64,000 nucleotides of DNA from Hofstenia miamia (Eukaryota; Xenacoelomorpha; Acoela): contig SCFE01000038.1 of the NCBI GenBank assembly GCA_004352715.1, positions 1,242,711 through 1,306,710 on the forward strand. The letters are read 5' to 3'. Positions 12,966-24,076 of this stretch are shown here, one piece after another; position 1 is the first letter of the stretch; every line of letters starts with the position of its first letter. The notes beneath the pieces are model-generated. The model did not search any database and was not told where the DNA came from. It saw only the letters and a program-made list of their open reading frames with translations. A program made the translations under genes and the position numbers.

Positions 12966-13410
12966 ATGTTAGAAAGACTTTTACTACTATTGACTTTATG
13001 TGTTAGTTCCCCAAATAATGACTGCTCAAAACAAACTTACTTACTTGAGCAGTGTGAGCTTTTCGCAGACGATGGCGAAGTTTATCCGAAGCATGATTGC
13101 TGTATGATGCCAACAGGAATTAAAATGTGTAAAAGTTATCATGGAGAATTCAAGACGGTTTATGGCTTCTATCGTGCATCAAATAACAAAACTTTTAAGT
13201 ATAGGGAAAAATGCACTTTTATTTTGTTCAATCCTCCATACGTATACTGGTTTGTACTCCTTATTCTAATACCTGTTTTTTTGCTTTTGCTTATTTGGAA
13301 ATGGAATGACTTGAGTAATTGTACTTACAAAAAAATACCTACTGGTGAAAAACTTCCAGCCAACGATGTAAAAGAAGAAGAATTTCAAGAAGATTGTCTA
13401 CGAGCCACAA
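12966..13410 (+). CDS. Cys-rich type I membrane protein, probable 5' exon
   Basis: Family not recognised. Visible features: an N-terminal hydrophobic signal peptide (residues about 1-15, leucine run); an extracellular part with six cysteines (C20, C30, C45, C46, C55, C83), enough for three disulfides, and one N-glycosylation site (N74-K-T); one membrane span (about 92-111); and a lysine/glutamate-rich tail. The ATG has a purine at -3. The open frame reaches a stop at 13418, but a perfect donor (CAA|GTAAGT) at 13410/13411 shows the exon probably splices in phase 1, so the protein likely continues. I found no downstream exon. A small receptor-like or cell-surface protein is an inference only. 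Confidence 0.6.
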
Positions 13411-13764
13411 GTAAGTAATCCTCCAGTACAAGAATCAAATACTTAGGGCAGCATGTGTAATAAACTGGCAATTAACCAATGCAAATAGTAATGGATATAA
13501 AACTGTAAAGATATGCATTCCCATATATGCGCATATTGTAAAGGATAGTAAATTATTATATTTTTACTTTTGTGCTGGTTTAACTGTATTTCTCTATTCT
13601 AAGACCTCCGCAATTAAAATATGAACGAGTATTCGATTTTTTTATTCTTGGCTTCAAGTATTTTATGGTATCTGCTTACAATCAAACTCTAGGAAATTAA
13701 TTTCAGGAATGATAAACATCTCATAAAATGATTCATACCATGCTTTTTGTATTCTATACATAGC

Positions 13765-13998
13765 CAGGAGCGTACGCAGGATTTTCTGACGGAGGGACAT
13801 CTTAGTTATACCAAAAGTGGGACGAAGCCCTCAAAAAATTTTGAAAATGTTGAGAAAAAAGACCCTAAAAATAAATTTCAAGACCTTAGATTTTAAATTT
13901 TTCATTTTTTTCTTGAAAATTTTTTTATTTAGCCAGTCAAAATAACTTTTGAAAACTTGACGGGGTACATTCCACAATGCCCCTTGTTTACACCACTG
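13765..13998. mobile_element. Possible hAT-like MITE
   Basis: The left end CAGGAGCGTACGC and the inverted right end CAGTGGTGTAAAC share a CAGNNGNGTA pattern typical of hAT ends. No clear 8-bp target duplication is visible. The interior is AT-rich and non-coding. Confidence 0.35.
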
Positions 13999-14029
13999 AT
14001 TCTGAATTGTATCTGTTTTCTGCATGTGA

Positions 14030-14625
14030 TGGACTCAGATTTGGAAACGGGACAGAACTTCTTAGAATAAATATCTATATAATATAATCCAATCAGAAAT
14101 ATCAAGAATCATTTCGTTATTTTTAAGTTGTCATCTACCTTACTGTTTTGAAAAACAAAATAACAGCATTCGAAAATAACATAACCCTATACAAAATAAA
14201 TAGAAAATGAATTATTTCCCAAATTGTCCCAAAATATTTCTGAAGAAGATTTGCATATTATTATGGGGACATTTAGTACTAAATCTGTAAAATTAATATT
14301 TTTCGAGATGCAATTTAAATTACAATAAACTACAGCTATATACTTTTAGTGAAGATAATCTAGATTTTCTAGATAACCTATCTTGAACGAAATAATCTAG
14401 TTTTGGCTTTTTGCTACAATCTGTGCATGTATTTATTGATTAAGTTAATTCTTTTAGACAATGAAGCATATGCTTAAAGTTTAGTGGAGATAGAAGACGT
14501 ACAAAGTATCCTCCAAAAGCATTAGAGATAAGGAGTAACCAATTTTAACAATGTCTCATCAATTTTAAAAATCTCGTCCCGTCCCGACCCGTCTCGCCAT
14601 ATATCCAGTCCCGTTTCTAACTCTG
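14030..14625. mobile_element. hAT-like MITE (TGGAAACGGG family)
   Basis: The left end is CAGATTTGGAAACGGGAC and the inverted right end CAGAGTTAGAAACGGGAC. Flanking 8-mers gatggact and gatggcaa share their first five bases, consistent with a decayed 8-bp duplication as made by hAT transposases. The 596 bp hold no transposase frame. Related ends occur at 28718 and 38660. Confidence 0.7.
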
Positions 14626-17169
14626 GATGGCAAAAACGAATATGATTCTACTCAAACATTATATTTAACTGTTATTATGAATTTAAAACTCTTTGATGAT
14701 GCCAAAACCTATCTATACATAAAACTTAGTAGAGTGCAATATTTTAAATCATTTAATGCAATGCAGGACAATTTCGCTGTTCTTTGACGAAAATTTTAGA
14801 GGCATATTTTTGGATTCAAGAGCTAAAAATGTTGTGCATTAGAAAGAACCGGAAGCAAAATGCAATATTGGATGCGAATAAAGTATATTTACAAAAGCGG
14901 ATATTTCTCCATTTTTCATCACTGTTGTTCCATTAATTCTAATCAGTACTCTAGCCAATATGCATGTCGTTTCCAATCACTAGAATCAACTTTATCTCTG
15001 ATTCCTCAAATCTAGTTCATTTTTATTCAACAGTCATTTATGTCGTCCAATGAAAGCAGAAATGTAACTGATGTTCATCACGACATACTTAAAACCAATT
15101 AACTTTCTCGTGCTTATCATTGCAAACATTGGGCTTATTAAAAATAACAGTATAAATATAAAAATTAAAATCTTACAAACAGCTAATTTGTATTCGGCAC
15201 ATATTTTTACAAAGCCTAATTGTTTGATATATTAGGATGTATTTATGAATATTCGTAATTGGAGATTTGTAGAAAAGCGATGGAGCCCGCGTATCAGTTT
15301 CTCTTCTATTCTCATTAAATAGTATTTGCTATTTGTCAGTGTAAATAACAAATTTTAACAAAACACAACAATTCACTAATGATATTTAAGCATTGCATCC
15401 CATGAACTAAACCACTTTGACTCAATGGCATTTATTGCCTAATATAACTTGGACAAAAAACTGGTTGGAACTAATATCAAACTATGCTACACGATAAATA
15501 AAATTTAATCCTTACTCATAAACAAATTAATAACAAATATGCGCATTACTTTGCCTTATATCATGATTGGTAACTGCACGATTAAAGTTGACTCCACCCG
15601 TCAATAAGCTATATCAAATCCGGGTGAAGAATAACATATTTTAAAACAAACCAACCAGAGAAATTTAAAACTTTCAAAACTACAAAAAACGGATTAAGAT
15701 TTGTGTGCTCTCTTTTTATCTTTAATGTCAATACATTATTCCGTTTTATAGTAAAATATGTAACCACAATTTAAAGTGTAAATTACCCTTTAGTCATTTA
15801 AATGCACGCAAACCGTTAGCAGGCGGTAAAATTTAATCCACATTCATTTAAAGGTTTTGTAATTATTGACTCTGTTTCATGTTCATTAATTCCTCTTTTT
15901 GGTTACCGACTGCTATATCCGACATAATCCTCTTCACAAATGTTCTTAATTTTATATATTACATTGATTTTAGATCAGGAAATCAGGAATTCTATTAAGT
16001 TAATCAGTAGTTTATACAAATCTCACTTTCCTTTTAATCATTTATACTCTTCGCATTTGTTTTTCCAAAATTAATGTTGTCAAAATACAGACAAATGTAT
16101 AATTGATATAAGCTCTTTCAATCAAAAGTGACAAGTAGTAGTTTGCCTCCTTACTATTTTTTTCAGCCATCCAAGGCAATTATTTATAAAGCTATGATCA
16201 ACCACACATGCAGAGCTTTAGGCATTAACAAGCCAAAGCCATATTTGATTCTTGAATTTTGCTACATTCATACTTACTAAATGTTACTTTAGGAGATATT
16301 GTTAAAGTTTTGATTATAGAATTTTTGATCAAAGTAGGAAATTGCGGGTTTTATGCAATAACTTAATTACGAAACTTAGATTAATAAAATAACGAAACGT
16401 CATGTCCTCATCGAGTGATGAGCATTGATTCAACGGGTTTTATCCTGTTGAAAATGCTATAAAATCTCACCAAGCCCAAGTTCCTACTTCAAGATGACCA
16501 AAACATAATTGGGGGTGAATACGACAACAAGCAACCAAGTAATTCAGTGTGATGTTACAAAGGAAATCATTGATTATGATAGAGAGAATCCACATCCTTT
16601 CGGAAAAATAGAAGGCATTCCATCCACCGTGAAGTTGTTGGATATGTTCGTGGAATTGGGGTGAGCTCATCAAAATCGGAAGGGACTTCATTTTCTCGTC
16701 TCGTCGGAGTCTAATTTCTCGAGAAAACGTCAATGGATTGGAACTTATTGGGTTTTTGAATTTGAAATGCGGGTCAGTGCGGGTGAGTCGAAAAATTTCG
16801 GCAGTGCTCAACTCTTGCCATGATATATTATATACAATTAATTCACAATTGCTTTGAGGAATAGCTAGAAAATTTAAATCCTGACATCACCAATGAATAT
16901 TTAGGTTTCGAAATTATTCTAATATAATTTTGTCATGTGTGATTGAAAAAATAAAAAGGTTTCAAAAATCTTCATTTGATATGATTGTGTAACATTATTG
17001 ATATTTGATAAAAAAGATCCTTTAAGAGTCGTTCGTGCGGACCTTCTTTGATAACTGTGAAGCTTGAGCTTAAGCAGGCGATAATCCGTGGCTTCATTAG
17101 CAAAACACTAGTAACAATGGATGTCAATAATGAATAACTGATCAGTTTATGAAGACTTTCCCACACTAT
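14626..17169. other. Non-coding stretch, nothing recognised
   Basis: No conserved protein, RNA gene or paired transposon ends were found. The minus-strand open frame at 16467-16811 has no motif I recognise; its GC-rich start (GCGGGTCAGTGCGGGT) resembles the GC-rich ends of the local hAT-like elements but no partner end was found. Confidence 0.5.
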
Positions 17170-18400
17170 AATAATAATAATAATAAAAATTTATTGTACC
17201 ACAAAGTGGTGTATACAAATAGATCAATATAAATTTATATAGAGAAAAATATGAATAAAGTTAAAGAAATTATTGACAGAAGGAACAAGTACAGAAAGAA
17301 AAGAGATCGCTTTTATATTGAAGATCAAATGTGAAATAAGAAAGAAAGAAGAAATTAGAGGAGATGATTTTTATTCGAGGGTTAGACCAAAGATCAATTT
17401 CTAGGTTTTAAATAATGAAGTTAGCAAGAGAGATTATACGAAAGAAATAATTATGAGAATAAATTGCCTTATTAATGCGAGTGAGATGAAACAAGATATT
17501 AGAGGAAGAACACGAATTATATGTAGGGTTTGAGAATTATAAGAAAATTGAAAAAATCGAAATCATAAATGTCAAAAAATAATTTGTTAAGAAAAGTGAG
17601 ATCTAGAAACTTGAAGGTACATAGAAATTGGCAAAAGTCTAGCCTTAAGAAAAAGTTTTAGGTAAGCCTAGTTAGAAGAGAAGATCCAGCGAAGGCCGCG
17701 ATGTAAGAGCCTGTCAAGTTTAATAATAGAGGAGGAATTTAGATACCAGAAATGGGAATTATAGCAGAGAGTGGAGAGACAATATGATTTATAGAGAATT
17801 AATTTCGAACGAGAATTAAGTGAATTCGACATAAGGAAATAATGAGAAGAGGAGAACTTCTTAGTTCTTATTGAAGCATGTTTTGACCATGAAATTGAGG
17901 AGGAAATTATTACACCAAGATCACGGACATTATGATTAAAATGAATCAGATTAACATTTAGATAGAAAACAGAAAGTATAAAGGTTTTAGAGGAACAGAA
18001 AAGAAGAGTTTCCATTTTGGAGATATTGAATGGAAGCCCATTAGTAGATGACCAGAGTTCAGCCTGTACAATGCTTGATTGTATACTACTTGAAATAGAA
18101 GAGAAAATGCGAGTGTCTTCGGCATATAGCATGCAATCAGAATTAGTCAGAAACTTGCGGCATAAAATCATTGATGAATAATGTGAAGAGAAGTGGCCAA
18201 AGAGTCGAACCTTGAGGTACACCAGAAGTAACAGGACGTTCCTCAGAAAAATACGGAGTCAATGCAAACTTACTGAGATCTGTCAGAAAGATAATCAGAG
18301 ATGAGAGAAATAAAGGAAGAGTCAATACTAAGTTTCGAATTTTGCTCAGTAAGATACAATGAGGAACTTTATCAAAGGCTTTTGAAAGTCAAGATAAACG
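17170..18400 (-). mobile_element. LINE family A fragment, RT and 3' end
   Basis: The minus strand reads reverse-transcriptase motifs in order: DFQKAFDKVPH (palm A, about 18355-18395), TSGVPQGSTLWPLLF (motif B, about 18215-18260) and CMLYAEDTRIF (degenerate YADD, 18110-18135). Further 3' are DRLLHRGLRW-type C-terminal residues near 17670. A 3' untranslated segment ends in a TTA-repeat tail at 17170-17190. Several frameshifts, and glutamate replacing aspartate in YADD, make it inactive. It is 5'-truncated. Confidence 0.85.
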
Positions 18401-18678
18401 CAAAAAGATAGCACAAAATTCTGGGACAGTTCCTATAGCTTAAATATAATCAAATTGTGGAATGCCTTAAACAGTGATATAAGAAATCAATCTAAATTAA
18501 AATTATTTAACAAACTACTGAGAGAGAATCTGAGAAATGACGTTCAATTGTAATGCAAGTGATCTTATCTTATAATTTACATTGGATTCCCCTATTTCTT
18601 ACTGTATTTCTTGACCATTTGTTTTTGTTCTTTTTTTATTCATGCTTTTCCTGAATAGAATTGTTTCGTATTAATGTA
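18400..18678 (+). mobile_element. LINE C-terminus/3' end in plus orientation
   Basis: The plus strand reads KLWNALNSDIRNQSKLKLFN and then a stop, the short 'W-N-x-L...IR...F' tail ending many CR1/Jockey-type ORF2 proteins, followed by a 3' untranslated stretch to about 18675. It abuts LINE family A fragments of opposite orientation on both sides and is repeated exactly at about 19245-19523. Confidence 0.65.
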
Positions 18679-18679
18679 T

Positions 18680-19235
18680 TGTACCAAAAGTGGTGTATAC
18701 AAATAGATTAAAATAAAAATATGAATAAAGTTAGAGAAAGGAGTGACAGGAGGAACAGGTACAGAAAGGGAAGAGATCGCATTTAAATTTAAGACCAAAT
18801 TGAGATAAAAAAGAAAGAAAAAATGAGAGGAGCTGATTTTTAAAAATTCGAGAGTTAGAACAAAGATCAAATTGAATGGAAGCCCATTAGTAGATGACCA
18901 GAGTTCAGCCTGTACAATGCTTGATTGTATACTACTTGAAATAGAAGAGAAAATGCGAGTGTCATCGGCATATAGCATGCAATCAGAATTAGTCAGAAAC
19001 TTGCGGCATAAAATCATTGATGAATAATGTGAAGAGAAGCGGCAGAAGAATGGAACCTTGAGGTACACCAGAAGTAACATGACGTTCATCAGAAAATACG
19101 GAGTCAATGCAAACTTACTGAGATCTGTCAGAAAGATAATCAGAGATGAGAGAAATAAAGGAAGAGTCAATACTAAGTTTCGAATTTTGCTCAGTAAGAT
19201 ACAATGAGGAACTTTATCAAAGGCTTTTGAAAGTC
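18680..19235 (-). mobile_element. LINE family A fragment, internally deleted
   Basis: It has the same 3' untranslated sequence as 17190 onward, but the C-terminal coding part is missing and RT sequence resumes at about 18870. An intact YADDTRIF motif lies near 18960-18985 and DFQKAFDKVPH near 19200-19235. Frameshifted and inactive. Confidence 0.8.
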
Positions 19236-19524
19236 AAGATAAACGCAAAAAGATAGCACAAAATTCTGGGACAGTTCCTATAGCTTAAATATAATCAAAT
19301 TGTGGAATGCCTTAAACAGTGATATAAGAAATCAATCTAAATTAAAATTATTTAACAAACTACTGAGAGAGAATCTGAGAAATGACGTTCAATTGTAATG
19401 CAAGTGATCTTATCTTATAATTTACATTGGATTCCCCTATTTCTTACTGTATTTCTTGACCATTTGTTTTTGTTCTTTTTTTATTCATGCTTTTCCTGAA
19501 TAGAATTGTTTCGTATTAATGTAT

Positions 19525-20765
19525 TGTACCAAAAGTGGTGTATACAAATAGATTAAAATAAAAATATGAATAAAGTTAGAGAAAGGAGTGACAGGAGGAA
19601 CAGGTACAGAAAGGGAAGAGATCGCATTTAAATTTAAGACCAAATTGAGATAAAAAAGAAAGAAAAAATGAGAGGAGCTGATTTTTAAAAATTCGAGAGT
19701 TAGAACAAAGATCAAATTGAATGGAAGCCCATTAGTAGATGACCAGAGTTCAGCCTGTACAATTCTTGACTGTATACTACTTGAAATAGAAGAGAAAATG
19801 CGAGTGTCATCAGAATATAGCATGTAATCAGAATTAGAATCAGAATCGTGCGGCATACAATCATTGATGAATAATGTGAAGAGAAGCGGCAGAAGAATGG
19901 AACCTTGAGGTACACCAGAAGTAACATGACGTTCATCAGAAAATACGGAGTCAATGCAAACAAACTGAGTGCAGTAGATTTATGTGACATAAATCCATAT
20001 TGAGATTTTGATATCAGTTTGGGGTAAGAGATATTTAAGAAAGAATAGAAATTGGCCGATGAGAAGAACAGTGGCATCGGGGAAGAGTGCTACCCGTTTT
20101 AAAAATAGTACCAACTAAGGCAGTTTTCCATATTTTTGGGAATGTAGATGTTATGAGGAGAGAACAAAAGAGATGGAACAAAGGTTCAGCCAGGGAAGAC
20201 GCACTGTTTTTAATACGAGAAGTGAACAATTGATCAAATGGAATGGAATGAGACTTCAGAGATGAAACGATTTTAAAGATTGCATTTGGAGAGAAAGAGT
20301 TGAGAATAATTTCAAATAGATTTAAAGATTCTGAATTTGAAGAATGTGAATTATTGGAAAAGCTATTGGCAGAGAAAAAAGAGGAAAAGTATTCATTAAA
20401 AAGATTAGAAATGCTCTTGGGTGAATGAGCAACTTTGTCATTAAATTCAAGTGTAGAGGGAATAGATTTAGTTTTAGAAATTGATTTGATCAGTTTGTGC
20501 GGAGCCTTGAGAAAAATATTAGAAGAAAAAGACTGAAGAAAGAAAACTTTATCGAGTTCAATTGAGTAAAATAATTCTGATGATATGTGTGTGTGAGACG
20601 TTTCTGTAAGTATGGTTTGCCGAAAGGGTGAACAGAAAGGTGCTGAAGGAATCTGAGTTTGTTGTGAACATAAACGGATGGGAAGAGTCAGAAACTACTA
20701 GAATATACATGGACCGGAAACCAAAATTCTGTGCCAAGTTTAAGCATAAGTGGCATATTCGCAAA
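19525..20765 (-). mobile_element. LINE family A fragment reaching the RT finger region
   Basis: From 3' to 5' on the minus strand: the shared 3' untranslated region; a damaged YSDDTRIF near 19820; an internal deletion that removes palm motif A; then finger-domain text (SKSQYGFMSHKSTAL, RPISILS, TFPKIWKTALV) between about 19995 and 20170. Upstream to about 20765 lies poorly conserved linker-like sequence. Multiple stops and frameshifts. Confidence 0.75.
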
Positions 20766-20829
20766 TCTTTTCATTTTGTCATGTAAAAGTAATTTATCCA
20801 AAAACATACAACAAATTTTCCAGAACAAT

Positions 20830-23371
20830 ATCAAATACAAAAAACTAAAAAAATCAATATTGTAAATGATTTACAAAATACAAAAATGTATGCAAACTTC
20901 ATGATATCAGAAAATGATTCGTCTTATAATTATTTTTGTTTTGAATTTCCATACTCAGATCACTGCCTTATAGCTACTTATTCGAATATTCTAAAAGTTT
21001 GTAAGTCCTCTAAATCTTGGATAGAAATACGAGAAAAACCAACAGAAAATGTCGAAAAACTTCGACAGTATTTAAAAATCGAAAACTGGAATTCCATATA
21101 TTCATCATTAACATCTAATGAAATGCTATCACATTTTACAAAAACTTTACTTTTCTATTTGGATATATGCTGCCCAGAAAAATATATTCTTTCATCCGAA
21201 AATACCAAAAAAACTCAAAATAATGTTTGAAAGCCATGGATTTATTCTAAATGAATCGATTTAATCAAAATAAAGAAACAGAAATGGAAAAAATACTTAA
21301 ATTCCCACACATTTGAAAATCATAATGCTTATAAATCTGCACGAAATTTATGTAACATTGCTATAAGAAAAGCAATTAATAATTATTCCCGTTTTCAGTA
21401 TCAAAGTCTTTCCTCCCAAAAAAATAAGTGGGAATATGTTAAAAATTTACTAAATAGAAAATACAAGCGAACCGAAGAAATAGAAAGAATATACTATAAA
21501 GATAAATCCATTACAAATAAGAAGGAAATCTGCAATGCTTTCAATGAAGTTTTCCTAAATTTAGGAAACTACCTATAAATGTACCTTTTTGCCTTGATAA
21601 ACCCAAAGGAACTCCAACCTCTTTCTCTTTTCGTTTTGCAACAAAATATGAAATCATAAAGTCGATACAATGTTTAAAAAATAAATCCAGTGGACCCTCT
21701 CTAATACCACAATGGTTCCTAAAAGTCTCAGGTGACTTAATAGCTGAACCAATATGCTACATTTTAAATACATGTATAAGACACTCCTTTTTTGCAGATG
21801 AATTAAAATCGGCAAATATAACACCATTATTTAAAAGAAATGATCCCGAAGATTGCGAAAATTATAGACCCATTTCGATCACTTCTCCAATCAGCAAAAT
21901 TTTTGAACGAATTCTTTTTAATCAAATTAACGAACATCTTTGTAAACATGATCTCTACTCCAAAACACAATATGGTTTTCGTAAAGGTATTTCTACGAGC
22001 GACGCTTTAATACAAGCTACAGAAAAATGGCGATCAACAATAAATGATAATGAATACTCAGCAATTGCTTGCTTAGACCTCTCAAAAGCTTTCGATTCCA
22101 TAGACCGCAGTATCTTGCTACAAAAAATTAAAATTCTAGGTTTTTCTAATGACAGCATAGGTCTTATCTCCAGTTACTTATACAATCGCATGCAAAGAGT
22201 TAAAATTAATGAATCTTTTTCAGATTGGGTATGCACTAAAAATGGGGTTCCACAAGGTACAATTTTGGGTCCGTTATTATTTAATATTTACATAAATGAT
22301 TTGTCCGAGCAAGTAACATGTGACGTTATACAATATGCAGATGACACATTATTATTTCATTCTAATAAATTTCCCGAAAAAGCGGTTCAAACTCTCGAAA
22401 CAAACTGTGCTTCTCTTGCTAAATATTTTGCTTCTATAAAACTAAGAGTAAATTCACTAAAAACTCAATTCTGTATTGTTAAATCAAAAACTAAATCTAC
22501 TGATACTTCAAAGTAAAAACTTAATTTCAATGGCATTCAAATAAAACAGATTGAGTCTTTTAAGTACCTCGGAATAATTTTTGACATAAATCTAAATTTT
22601 GAAGAGCAACTAAATCATGTTATTAGAAAAATGGCCACATCGATTAAAGCAATTAACTAATTTCTCAAAAATTTCCAACTAAAGCAAAATCCAATTAAAA
22701 TATGCTCTGATATTAAGTCATTTTAACTATGGCAATATACTCTACACAGATATAAACCAAAAATTTCTCAGGAAATTCCAAGTGCAACTAAATTGGGCTA
22801 TAAAAGTAGCAGTAAATAATCATAGCTTTAATAAGAATAATGAATATAGAAAAATTTCAAAATTATTTTTACATCCGCAATGTTACATCCATATAAATGT
22901 TTTAACGACGTTCTTCAAAATAGCTAACAATACTTTCCCATATTACAAAAATGACTTTTTTGTTGCAAAATTAGTCAATAAACAAAATAATAGAGTACAC
23001 ATAATTGAACCTATTTGGTATAAGAAGCGAATAATGAAAAATTCATTTCAAAACGCAGCTATCAATATGTTGAATGAATTACCAAAATATATTAAACAAA
23101 TAAGTAGATTAAAAACTTTAAAATGGATATTAAAAAATATTTTTGCACTTATGATATAAAAAACTGAAATGGCGAGGTTGTAAATTTTATAATCCTGATT
23201 ACTCTATTAATAGAAACTAGCAATCGTCATAGCCTAAGTTAACCACTTTATATTTGTAAATATTTGTTGTTTTCTTTTTTTTGTTTAGTTTTGTATTACT
23301 TTTTTGACGCTTTCTATTTATTGTTAAAAGAATTTTTGAATATAGATTTTTATTCTTCTTCTTCTTCTTCC
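20830..23371 (+). mobile_element. LINE family B, 5'-truncated, near-complete RT
   Basis: The plus strand carries the end of an AP-endonuclease domain (YSDHCLIATYSN, about 20957-20992), a linker, then one long RT frame from about 21572 to 22516 with NYRPISITSPISKIFERIL, CLDLSKAFDSIDRSIL, NGVPQGTILGPLLFN and QYADDTLLF. Next come FKYLGIIFDINLNF and a C-terminal frame at 22782-23159. Stops near 21230, 21565 and 22516 break the ORF. The 3' end has a short TTC-repeat tail at 23352-23371. CR1/Jockey-like in layout; clade not determined. It lies head-to-head with the family A array. Confidence 0.88.
21572..22516 (+). pseudogene. LINE reverse transcriptase core (family B)
   Basis: About 315 uninterrupted residues cover RT fingers and palm. 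All three catalytic aspartates are present: one in LDLSKAFD and two in YADD. This is the best preserved RT in the window. It lacks the upstream endonuclease in frame and ends at a stop before the thumb, so a functional full-length ORF2 is not encoded here. Confidence 0.85.
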
Positions 23372-24024
23372 AGTAGAAGGCGGTGCATGTAATCTAACAA
23401 TGAAAATTTATTTGTTTATTGTCCCTTTTTTTTCGAGTTTAAGTCAAAACGGATATTAGACAAATTTGTGTATTACCGCATTCGCCTATTGTCCCCTTTT
23501 TTCATGCACCAAGCGATGTGACATTACGTGAACTCGAATGTGTATGGTACTATTCTGGTGAATTTTAAGTAGTTTGCGTTTGTGTGTATTCTAAGATTAA
23601 TATATGGTTCCTTTTTATATAATATAATCGCGCAATCTACAGATTTACTTAGAGCCCTGCGAGTAATCGAAATCTCAAGTCGGGTAGAGTAAACTCGTGT
23701 TACGGCAATTTGCAATTGAATATTATATTGCGTGTTTGCCTATTTGAAACAAATATATATTCTTTTCTCTAAGAAATTTTTTTTACAAAAAAAATTTATT
23801 GCACATTTTGTTTGAGTGATATTTTCCAGCGAATTATCATAACTAGCATCAAACTGTCGGAATTGATTGCTCATTAAATTTTATAATAACGATTATACAA
23901 TAAATCGAAATTAGTAAGCTATCCGTAGTCAGTGTTGTTTTATTTATTTCATTTTTGTTAATATTCATTTTTTTGTACATAGTAGTTAATGACGCTATTC
24001 ATTTGAAATATCAGTAAAATATTG

Positions 24025-24076
24025 TAAAAAAATTCAAATGAATATAGATTATCTTATCTTATCTTATCTTATCTTA
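24025..24076 (+). repeat. LINE-like 3' tail with (TTATC)n
   Basis: GAATATAGATT followed by repeated TTATC units. The phrase GAATATAGATT also precedes the tail of LINE B at about 23340, so this is probably the extreme 3' end of a related, otherwise lost copy. Confidence 0.5.

Larger units (their letters stand above)
18330..20000. repeat. 845-bp tandem unit built from two opposed LINE pieces
   Basis: Sequence at 18361 recurs at 19206 and sequence at 18839 at 19684, an offset of 845 bp. Each unit contains a plus-strand LINE 3' end followed by an internally deleted minus-strand family A piece whose 3' untranslated region is fused directly to its RT domain. The second copy diverges after about 19990, where a different family A segment follows. 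Confidence 0.85.

Noticed and set aside
16467-16811. 114-codon minus-strand frame.
   Set aside because: No recognised motif; GC-rich start resembles transposon-end sequence but no paired end was found.
23524-23715. 63-codon minus-strand frame with VTRVYSTRLEISITRRA.
   Set aside because: No domain; lies in LINE-flanking AT-rich DNA.
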